Positions 45,644 to 52,097 of a DNA stretch of 52,097 nucleotides are shown here, in pieces. The stretch comes from Rossellomorea aquimaris TF-12 (GTDB lineage: Bacteria > Bacillota > Bacilli > Bacillales > Bacillaceae_B): assembly GCF_001648555.1 (NCBI RefSeq), contig NZ_LQXM01000018.1, positions 1 to 52,097 of the forward strand, given 5' to 3'. The notes beneath the pieces are model-generated. The model searched no databases. It was not told the origin of the DNA and saw only the letters and a program-made list of their open reading frames with translations. A program made the position numbers and the translations under genes. Numbering within the stretch: position 1 is the stretch's first letter; each line of letters begins with the position of its first letter.

Positions 45644-47590
45644 ATGATTCTACTACAAGTGAATCAACTTACGAAAAACTTTGGTGCAGATAATATCCTA
45701 TCAAATATTAAACTTGAGATACAGACAAGAGATCGAGTGGCTCTCGTTGGACGAAACGGCGCAGGAAAATCGACTCTTTTAAAAATAATTGCTGGTCAGC
45801 TTTCTTATGATAGTGGAGACATTACGAAGCCTAAAGGTGTGACGATTGGATACCTTGCTCAAAACACTGGCTTAGAATCTGAGTTATCCATTTGGTCAGA
45901 AATGCTAACGGTTTTTGAAAAACTGCGAAAACAGGAAACCCAATTGAGAACATTAGAGAAGCAAATGGCGGATCCATCCGTCTATGAACAGGAAGACATC
46001 TATCAGCGTGTCTTAAAGGAATATGATGAACTACAAGTAAGCTTTAAAGAGTCTGGTGGCTATCAATACGAAGCTGACATTCGATCGGTTTTACACGGAC
46101 TAAACTTCGCTGATTTTGACTATGAAACAAAGATTTCCACCTTAAGTGGTGGCCAGAAAACTCGTTTAGCACTAGGGAAACTACTATTAACAAAGCCTGA
46201 TATTTTAATTCTCGATGAACCGACAAATCATTTGGATATTGAAACATTGTCCTGGCTTGAAACCTACCTTCAGAGCTACGAGGGAGCTGTGCTGATCGTA
46301 TCCCATGACCGCTACTTCTTAGATAGTGTCGTGAACCAGGTATATGAAATATCACGAAAACGGAGTAAGAAGTTCCCTGGTAATTACAGTAAGTACCTCG
46401 ATCAAAAGGCCGAAGACTATGAAAAAGACGTAAAGCTCTTTGAACGTCAACAACAGGAAGTAGCAAAGCTTGAGGATTTTATCCAAAGGAATATTGCCCG
46501 GGCATCTACTACCAAAATGGCTCAAAGCCGCCGAAAGAAATTAGAACGAATGGATTTAATGGACAAGCCTCTTGGCGACGAAAAATCCGCCAATTTCGCA
46601 TTCCAAATCGATCGGCCAAGCGGAAATGACGTCCTTCATGTTCAAGATCTATCCATCGGCTACAGTCAACAGGAAGAGATCGCCTCTCATATTGACTTTA
46701 CCGTAAAAAAAGGAGATAGCATTGCTTTAGTGGGTCCTAATGGGATTGGGAAATCTACTCTTCTTAAAACGTTCGTTCAAAAGCTGACCCCTTTATCAGG
46801 AGATTATAAATTCGGGTCGAATGTATCTATTAGTTATTACGACCAAGAACAAGCAGAACTCTCTTCTAATAAAACAGTCTTAAATGAACTATGGGATGAA
46901 TACCCCATGAAGAATGAAAAGGAAATTAGAACAGTGCTAGGAAACTTTCTCTTTTCTGGTGAAGATGTATTAAAGCCTGTCTCAACCCTAAGTGGCGGTG
47001 AAAAAGCCCGTCTTGCCTTATCTAAATTAATGATGGAAAAAGGAAACGTCCTCATTCTAGATGAGCCTACCAACCATCTTGATTTAGACAGTAAAGAAGT
47101 GTTAGAAAACGCCCTCATTGATTATCCCGGGACGATTCTGTTTGTCTCCCATGATCGATATTTTATCAACAGGATTGCGACAAAGGTACTCGAGCTATCT
47201 AAAAAGGGATCTACTGAGTACTTAGGCGACTACGACTACTATGTAGAAAAGCTTCAACAGCAGGAGGAGCTTGCTCAACTAGAGCGTTTGGAAAATGGAG
47301 ATCACTCCTTCCAACAAGCTAAGCCTCAAAAACAACATCATAAAATAGATAAAGAAGCTAAAAAACTTGAGCGTCAACGAAAACGTAGAATAGAAGAAAT
47401 CGAAACAGAAATGGAAACACTGGAAGACCTTATCCAAGGAAAAGAAGACTTGCTCTGTGATCCCGATATTTTTCAAGATCACGAAAAAGTTCAAGAGATT
47501 AATGACGATCTCACTTTTGCCAAAGAGAATCTCGACAAGCTATTAGAAGAGTGGACAGAATTAGAGGAACTCGTTCAAGAAGAAGAATAA
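45644..47590 (+). CDS. ydiF: ABC-F family ATPase YdiF
   Basis: 648 aa with two ABC domains and no membrane segment. Walker A motifs are GRNGAGKST (about 36-44) and GPNGIGKST (about 366-374). Signatures are LSGGQKTRLALGKLL and LSGGEKARLALSKLM, each followed by LILDEPTNHLD. A linker rich in Lys and Glu lies between the domains, and a coiled-coil tail covers about 555-648. ABC-F proteins act on the ribosome, rescuing or protecting translation. The cellular role of YdiF itself is not settled. GAGGTG precedes the ATG. Confidence 0.93.
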   Translation: MILLQVNQLTKNFGADNILSNIKLEIQTRDRVALVGRNGAGKSTLLKIIAGQLSYDSGDITKPKGVTIGYLAQNTGLESELSIWSEMLTVFEKLRKQETQLRTLEKQMADPSVYEQEDIYQRVLKEYDELQVSFKESGGYQYEADIRSVLHGLNFADFDYETKISTLSGGQKTRLALGKLLLTKPDILILDEPTNHLDIETLSWLETYLQSYEGAVLIVSHDRYFLDSVVNQVYEISRKRSKKFPGNYSKYLDQKAEDYEKDVKLFERQQQEVAKLEDFIQRNIARASTTKMAQSRRKKLERMDLMDKPLGDEKSANFAFQIDRPSGNDVLHVQDLSIGYSQQEEIASHIDFTVKKGDSIALVGPNGIGKSTLLKTFVQKLTPLSGDYKFGSNVSISYYDQEQAELSSNKTVLNELWDEYPMKNEKEIRTVLGNFLFSGEDVLKPVSTLSGGEKARLALSKLMMEKGNVLILDEPTNHLDLDSKEVLENALIDYPGTILFVSHDRYFINRIATKVLELSKKGSTEYLGDYDYYVEKLQQQEELAQLERLENGDHSFQQAKPQKQHHKIDKEAKKLERQRKRRIEEIETEMETLEDLIQGKEDLLCDPDIFQDHEKVQEINDDLTFAKENLDKLLEEWTELEELVQEEE

Positions 47591-47595
47591 TCCAC

Positions 47596-47632
47596 AGGTT
47601 TGGGTATCGGCTGACCGACCCAAACCTTTTTT
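47596..47632 (+). terminator. Terminator after ydiF
   Basis: AGGTTTGGGT pairs with ACCCAAACCT, with an inner CGG/CCG pairing around CTGA, followed by TTTTTT. Confidence 0.93.
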
Positions 47633-47643
47633 ATTCCACATAG

Positions 47644-47872
47644 TTGTCCACACTCTAAAGATTGATTTTCCGTTATTCACAGGAGTTTTCCACATTATCC
47701 ACAATCAATCGTCCACTTATCCACATTCATTTCCAAATTATAGTACATTTTTCGCAGGACTTTTTCACAGAGTGTTCACAACTTTTGAACAGTTATTAAC
47801 ATATTATCCACAGACTGTTGATAAAACATATGTTCGCTCTGTTTTTTCTCACGTACACACATTTTATCCACA
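47644..47872 (+). other. DnaA-box cluster between ydiF and tsaD
   Basis: Four perfect DnaA boxes TTATCCACA begin at 47695, 47717, 47804 and 47864. One-mismatch copies begin at 47644 (TTGTCCACA), 47673 (TTATTCACA), 47686 (TTTTCCACA) and, on the other strand, at 47816-47824 (TTATCAACA). TTTTTCACA lies at 47761. Almost all share one orientation. There is no DnaA or DnaN gene here, so it is not oriC. B. subtilis has DnaA-box clusters outside oriC, and I recall one next to gcp (tsaD), which would be the same position. Such clusters titrate DnaA or regulate nearby genes. Confidence 0.85.
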
Positions 47873-47875
47873 AAA

Positions 47876-47910
47876 AAGCTTAACGAAGTTTTTGTCACCT
47901 CGTTAAGCTT
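47876..47910 (-). terminator. Terminator after tsaD
   Basis: On the minus strand AAGCTTAACGAGG pairs with TTCGTTAAGCTT, followed by TTTTGTGG. It directly follows the tsaD stop and adjoins the DnaA-box cluster. Confidence 0.88.
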
Positions 47911-47918
47911 TCTCGTTT

Positions 47919-48935
47919 TCAAAAGTTCTCTATATCCAGACCAGGATTAGCATTCATATCCATGCTTCCTCTTTTACCTTGTTCGAATAAAACAGTACCT
48001 GCTGCTGCAATCATAGCTGCATTATCTGTACAAAGTGATAAAGGTGGAATGACTAGTTCTGCGTCTACATGATTAAACGCTTCGTCTAATGAAGCTCTTA
48101 AACCTTTATTCGCAGCTACTCCGCCTGCTAACAACACTTGCTTCACATCATATTCCTTTGTAGCCTTCAGGGTTTTCGTTACCAATACTTCAATCACACT
48201 AGCTTGAAAGCTTGCTGCTAAGTCTTGTGGATGAATGGTATCACCCTTTTGCTTTGCATTGTGCAACGTGTTAATAACAGCTGATTTTAATCCACTAAAG
48301 CTAAAATCATAGGATCCTTCTTCCAGCCATGCCCTTGGTAAATCCAAGGTTGGTTGCCCCTCTTGAGCTAAGCGATCAATATGAGGTCCACCAGGATAAG
48401 GCAAGCTCAATGTTCGAGCCACTTTATCATAGGCTTCGCCAGCAGCATCATCTCTTGTTTCACCGATTACTTGGAACGAACCATGCTCTTTCATTAAAAC
48501 AAGCTCCGTGTGTCCGCCTGAAACCACTAAGGAAAGAAGCGGAAAGATCATTTCCTTTACGAGTCGATTGGCATAAATATGTCCTGCTATGTGATGAACT
48601 CCTACTAATGGTTTGTTATGTGCAAAGGCAAGCGCCTTAGCAGCATTTACACCAATTAAAAGGGCACCCACTAAGCCTGGACCTTCTGTAACAGCAATGC
48701 AATCAATATCTTCCATCGTCATGTTCCCTTGTTGAAGAGCTTCCTCTAAAACAAATGTTACTTGCTCTACATGATGACGCGATGCAATTTCAGGGACAAC
48801 TCCCCCAAATCGTTTATGACTCTCGATTTGAGAGGAAACAATATTCGTTACAATTTCTGTTCCATTTTTAATAATGGCTACGGCTGTTTCGTCACAGCTC
48901 GTCTCAATTCCTAATACAAACGTATCTTTTTTCAT
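47919..48935 (-). CDS. tsaD: tRNA N6-threonylcarbamoyladenosine transferase TsaD
   Basis: 338 aa, the catalytic subunit that moves the threonylcarbamoyl group to A37 of ANN-decoding tRNAs. N-terminal [13 protein letters not shown], metal-binding HHIAGHIYA, and the ASKHA-fold motifs VSGGHTELV and [11 protein letters not shown] are present. The ATG at 48935 overlaps the rimI TGA as ATGA and has GGGTG 5 bases upstream; an upstream GTG at 48947 is less likely. It is the last gene of the tsaE-tsaB-rimI-tsaD operon. TsaC is not in this window. Confidence 0.97.
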   Translation of the reverse strand: MKKDTFVLGIETSCDETAVAIIKNGTEIVTNIVSSQIESHKRFGGVVPEIASRHHVEQVTFVLEEALQQGNMTMEDIDCIAVTEGPGLVGALLIGVNAAKALAFAHNKPLVGVHHIAGHIYANRLVKEMIFPLLSLVVSGGHTELVLMKEHGSFQVIGETRDDAAGEAYDKVARTLSLPYPGGPHIDRLAQEGQPTLDLPRAWLEEGSYDFSFSGLKSAVINTLHNAKQKGDTIHPQDLAASFQASVIEVLVTKTLKATKEYDVKQVLLAGGVAANKGLRASLDEAFNHVDAELVIPPLSLCTDNAAMIAAAGTVLFEQGKRGSMDMNANPGLDIENF

Positions 48936-49369
48936 AAATTCACCCACATAACTAAAGCATCTTCTTGATTATCTGAATAATATCTTTTCCGAATGCCTCC
49001 ATCTTGGAAGCCAAGCTTACGATATAAATGCTGAGCAGCCTGATTGCTGACTCGCACTTCTAGTGTCATCACTCGAGCACCAACTTCTTTCGCTATATCC
49101 ATAATCCTTCTCATAAGATCTTCCCCTAAACCTAAACCTCGATAGCTAGGTAATACAGCTACATTCGTAATATGTGCTTCATCCACAACTAACCAGACTC
49201 CACAATAGCCCACTACTCGTTGTTCATCCTCTATTACGATATATGTAGATAAGTGATTCTGTTGTATTTCATTAATAAAAGCATCTCGATTCCAAGGGAT
49301 AGTAAAAGACTCATGTTCTATTTCCATTACAGCATCTAAATCGTCAATCGTCATAAAGCGAATGTCCAT
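48932..49369 (-). CDS. rimI: Ribosomal protein alanine N-acetyltransferase RimI
   Basis: 145-aa GNAT enzyme. The acetyl-CoA motif is [18 protein letters not shown], followed by [19 protein letters not shown] and the tyrosine pair RKRYYSDN. RimI acetylates the N-terminus of ribosomal protein S18. It is routinely encoded between tsaB and tsaD in Firmicutes. It overlaps tsaD by 4 bases and follows tsaB by 4. Confidence 0.93.
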   Translation of the reverse strand: MDIRFMTIDDLDAVMEIEHESFTIPWNRDAFINEIQQNHLSTYIVIEDEQRVVGYCGVWLVVDEAHITNVAVLPSYRGLGLGEDLMRRIMDIAKEVGARVMTLEVRVSNQAAQHLYRKLGFQDGGIRKRYYSDNQEDALVMWVNL

Positions 49370-49373
49370 TTTT

Positions 49374-50075
49374 CTAACGATCCTTTATCTTTTGAGATTC
49401 TAACCACTTTACTTCAGCTTCAGCTAATCGGATATAATTAGGTAAGACCTCATGAGCAGATGTTTCTTCTAAGCCTGCTCCGATATAGGCAAGCTCTGAA
49501 GGACGGGGATTATGACTAACAAACGGAGCTAGTTTCGCCTTATCACCAAGTACTTCTTTAATCACTTGCTCATGAATGGATACATCATTCCCTATAAATA
49601 ATATATCTTGATCGTAATCCTTTAGCTTTCTTGCCCATTCTTCTAATAAAATATTGCAATCTTCTACTTCTTGAATTAATTGATCACCATCGAACTTATA
49701 AAGCCCCGTATATACCTGACCTCGCCTAGCATCAAATATTGGAGCAATATATCCATTGAAGTTTCTCCCTGATGAAGCTAAGGTAGCTAAACTTGAAACA
49801 GGGATAAGGGGTATATTTAATGACCATGCAAGAGTTTTAGCCAGCGTAACCCCAATCCGGACCCCTGTATATGAACCAGGTCCATTGGCAACGACAATCT
49901 TCGTTAACTCCTTTGGCTCTGTATCACAGTCTTTTAATAACTGTTGTATCGCCGGCATGGCTCGTACAGAATGATTCTTTTTAATATTCGTGATGTACTC
50001 GCCAATCACTTTATTCTCTTCAATTAAAGCTACTCCCAATGGGTAGTTGGAGGTATCGATTGATAAAATTTTCAT
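49374..50075 (-). CDS. tsaB: tRNA t6A biosynthesis protein TsaB
   Basis: 233 aa, an ASKHA-fold paralogue of TsaD that lacks its metal site. Characteristic are ILSIDTSNYPLGVALIE, the VANGPGSYTGVRIGVTLAK motif and IFDARRGQVYTGLY. It bridges TsaD and TsaE in the t6A complex. The ATG overlaps the tsaE TGA by 4 bases and has AAGGAGG upstream. Confidence 0.95.
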   Translation of the reverse strand: MKILSIDTSNYPLGVALIEENKVIGEYITNIKKNHSVRAMPAIQQLLKDCDTEPKELTKIVVANGPGSYTGVRIGVTLAKTLAWSLNIPLIPVSSLATLASSGRNFNGYIAPIFDARRGQVYTGLYKFDGDQLIQEVEDCNILLEEWARKLKDYDQDILFIGNDVSIHEQVIKEVLGDKAKLAPFVSHNPRPSELAYIGAGLEETSAHEVLPNYIRLAEAEVKWLESQKIKDR

Positions 50076-50527
50076 GACATAACCTCCTTACATAACTCTT
50101 CATATCTTGTACCAAACGGCTTTAACACAATTTTTCGAGAAGTGTCTCCTTCTCGAAAAATCGAAAGGCTTAGTAATTCCTCAGGTAGCTGGTCTTGAAT
50201 TAAGTGTGCCCACTCAACCACCGTCACACCTTCACCTTCAAAATACTCATCAAAGCCCAAATCTTCAAAAGAATCATCTAATCGATAAACATCCATATGA
50301 TAAAGAGGCATACGACCTCTATATTCTTTAATGATCGTGAAGGTTGGACTATTTACATTTCTTGAAATATCAAGCCCTTTTGCTAACCCTTTGGTAAAAG
50401 TCGTTTTTCCTGCACCAAGATCACCTTCTAATGTTAACACATCTCCGCGTTGCAGGTAATGAGCTAATCTCTCAGCAAACATTCCCGTCTCCTCGGCACT
50501 ATTCGTAATAAACTCAAACTGATTCAT
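50072..50527 (-). CDS. tsaE: tRNA t6A biosynthesis ATPase TsaE
   Basis: 151-aa P-loop ATPase with Walker A LEGDLGAGKTTFTKGLA, SPTFTIIKEY in switch I and VVEWAHLI. It drives turnover of the TsaB-TsaD complex. First gene of the operon, with GAGGAG before the ATG. The 900-base gap upstream, reaching to the tRNA genes, contains repeat elements and terminators rather than genes. Confidence 0.96.
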   Translation of the reverse strand: MNQFEFITNSAEETGMFAERLAHYLQRGDVLTLEGDLGAGKTTFTKGLAKGLDISRNVNSPTFTIIKEYRGRMPLYHMDVYRLDDSFEDLGFDEYFEGEGVTVVEWAHLIQDQLPEELLSLSIFREGDTSRKIVLKPFGTRYEELCKEVMS

Positions 50528-50556
50528 GATTATCTCCTCAACACTATTAGAGTATA

Positions 50557-50592
50557 AAAAACCCCTAGGATATAAATCGTTACCCTAAGGGA
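50557..50592 (-). terminator. Terminator-like hairpin in the tsaE leader
   Basis: On the minus strand CTCCCTTAGG pairs with CCTAGGGG around a long loop, followed by TTTTTT, about 30 bases before the tsaE start. It could end read-through from the rRNA-tRNA operon or attenuate tsaE. The stem is short (8-9 pairs). Confidence 0.45.
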
Positions 50593-50676
50593 GAATGTAT
50601 ATATGTAGTTTACCCTTTTTGGGGTATTTGAGTAAAGTGTTGGTGGTAGGTTGGAGGTTTTGTTGATTGGGTGGAG

Positions 50677-50923
50677 GTTTTTAGTCAGGATGGGAGCGGG
50701 GTGATAATAAACGTGCATTGTTGATAATAAAGTTTATTAGTTCATTATAAACGTCAATAGTTAAGAATATATTCTTCTGAATTCGCCTAGTTGATAATAA
50801 ATCCTTCATTCTTGATAATAAAAGTTCGATTGTTGCTAATATATATTCAAAAGTCGATAATAAAAAAAGTTATTCTCTATGATACTCTTCATTTTGTTTA
50901 AAAAACATGCTATTTTGAGCAGT
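50677..50923 (+). repeat. Phased AT-rich repeat element, copy B (eight units)
   Basis: Units similar to TTGATAATAAA begin at 50701, 50721, 50741, 50761, 50791, 50812, 50833 and 50854, with steps of 20, 20, 20, 30, 21, 21 and 21 bases. A head segment containing TTTTTAGTCAGG and GGAGCGGGG precedes the first unit, and a tail containing CTCTATGATACTCT and GCTATTTTG follows the last. Head and tail are shared with copy C. Copy A shares the unit number and spacing. No gene is predicted on either strand. Confidence 0.8.
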
Positions 50924-51014
50924 CGGTCCAAGTTTACCTCAATTTCAGAAGAAAAATCACTCCAAAATGACAGAATAAGCGAAAAGTTGGTTGTTTGCAG
51001 AAGGTTTATATTTT

Positions 51015-51130
51015 GATTTTTAGTCAGGTTTGGAGCGGGGTGATAATAAACGTGCATTGTTGATAATAAAAAAATGCTTTCTCTATAAAACTCTTTATTT
51101 TGTTAGAGAATTAAGCTATTTTGGCCTGTA
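51015..51130 (+). repeat. Phased AT-rich repeat element, copy C (collapsed to two units)
   Basis: The same head as copy B (TTTTTAGTCAGG, GGAGCGGGGTGATAATAA, ACGTGCATTG) leads to two units at 51040 and 51060. It then passes straight into the same tail (CTCTATAAAACTCT, GCTATTTTG). It looks like copy B with the middle six units removed by recombination between units. A lone related unit, TTTGATAATATAT, lies near 51157. Confidence 0.8.
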
Positions 51131-51268
51131 TGCACAAGTCCAAAGCCTTCAGAATGTTTGATAATATATCTCCTCTACATTGGCCAAATTTTAAGATAAG
51201 AAAAACAATCATTTTCTATTTTAATTTTTTTGCGTTCAATGGTCCGTCCCTATATGTTACATCAAAAA

Positions 51269-51297
51269 AGCACTAGCTCCATAAACGGACTAGCACT
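51269..51297 (-). terminator. Second terminator downstream of the rRNA-tRNA operon
   Basis: On the minus strand AGTGCTAGTCC pairs with GGAGCTAGTGCT, using several G-U pairs and one bulge, followed by TTTTTT. Because of the G-U pairs it works only in this direction. Confidence 0.55.
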
Positions 51298-51399
51298 CTC
51301 ACTCAGTATTCTATTCGATTAAGACAGAAGCACTCATGCATCCCCCACCTGATCATTACTCAATACCTTTTTACTAAAAAAGTTCCTGAAAAACAAAAA

Positions 51400-51420
51400 A
51401 AACGAAACTTAGTTTCGTTT
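51400..51420 (-). terminator. Terminator of the rRNA-tRNA operon
   Basis: AAACGAAACT and AGTTTCGTTT pair almost without a loop; on the minus strand TTTTTTTGTTTTTC follows. It is 13 bases beyond the tRNA-Asp 3' end. Confidence 0.85.
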
Positions 51421-51433
51421 ACGTTTTAAAAAA

Positions 51434-51510
51434 TGGCGGTCCGGACGGGACTCGAACCCGCGACCTCCTGCGTGACAGGCAGGCATTCTAACCAACTGAA
51501 CTACCGGACC
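51434..51510 (-). tRNA. tRNA-Asp (anticodon GTC)
   Basis: 77 bases on the minus strand, with acceptor stem GGTCCGG / CCGGACC, encoded GCCA end, anticodon loop CTGTCAC and T arm GGGTTCGAGTCCC. It is the last gene of the rRNA-tRNA operon. Confidence 0.96.
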
Positions 51511-51513
51511 ATT

Positions 51514-51590
<77 letters not shown>

Positions 51591-51649
51591 ACGATAATAT
51601 AATGATATGTTATGCACTTTCACTTAGATTGTGCAAAAATAAATGATTC

Positions 51650-51766
<117 letters not shown>

Positions 51767-51868
51767 CGAATATTTCATTGAAGGTTGTTCCTTCAAAACT
51801 AGATAAAGAGTTGATGTCAAGAAAGCCGAATACCGACCAATGTTGTTCATTTTCAAAATGATACTGTG

Positions 51869-52097
<229 letters not shown>

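Overview
The window is a 52 kb piece of a low-GC Firmicutes chromosome, most likely a Bacillaceae member close to the halotolerant genera around Bacillus, Halobacillus and Pontibacillus. I infer this from the 16S start, the many Bacillus-type orthologues and the gene order. I do not assign a genus. It is bounded by two rRNA operons in the same (minus) orientation: the 5' third of a 16S gene at 1-338, and a 23S 3' end, 5S, tRNA-fMet and tRNA-Asp at 51434-52097. Nearly every gene is on the minus strand. The exceptions are ydiL-ydiK, ydiF and a relic laccase gene.

Region 0.8-16.4 kb is housekeeping. It holds ptsG with its antiterminator gene glcT and a RAT/terminator leader; pbuG and guaA, each behind its own guanine riboswitch; the yeaC-yeaD-yebA set (MoxR ATPase, DUF58, transglutaminase); pncB-nadE for NAD salvage; an alanyl-tRNA editing protein (AlaX); and one 51-residue ORF. 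Region 16.6-22.4 kb is a deoxyribose-type catabolic operon (deoK, deoX, deoP and the stump of a deoC) under a LacI-family repressor, with promoters, operators and a cre-like site visible.

Region 22.9-39.7 kb is a complete-looking cycloalternan (cyclic tetrasaccharide) locus. Two secreted GH31 transferases (CtsY-like, CtsZ-like) would turn alpha-glucan into the cyclic tetrasaccharide. A binding protein and two permeases, with no ATPase gene, would import it. A cytoplasmic GH31 enzyme with an extra helical domain and a GH13 oligo-1,6-glucosidase would break it down. A ROK repressor heads the operon. CtsY appears to start at ATT.

Region 40.2-50.5 kb is the conserved Bacillus block groEL-groES (CIRCE), ydiL-ydiK, tatC-tatA, rex, ydiF, a DnaA-box cluster, and tsaD-rimI-tsaB-tsaE (t6A modification).

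Two observations are not explained by ordinary annotation. First, a 25-bp copy of the extreme 3' end of groEL recurs exactly at 22.41 kb and partly at 16.63 kb, all in direct orientation. The 22.4 kb copy is flanked by paired arm-like repeats. Both sugar islands are therefore framed like serial integrations at the groEL 3' end. Second, an AT-rich element made of about eight TTGATAATAAA units recurs at 14.74-14.90 and 50.68-50.92 kb with the same unit spacing (20, 20, 20, 30, then about 21, 21, 21). A collapsed third copy lies at 51.02-51.13 kb.
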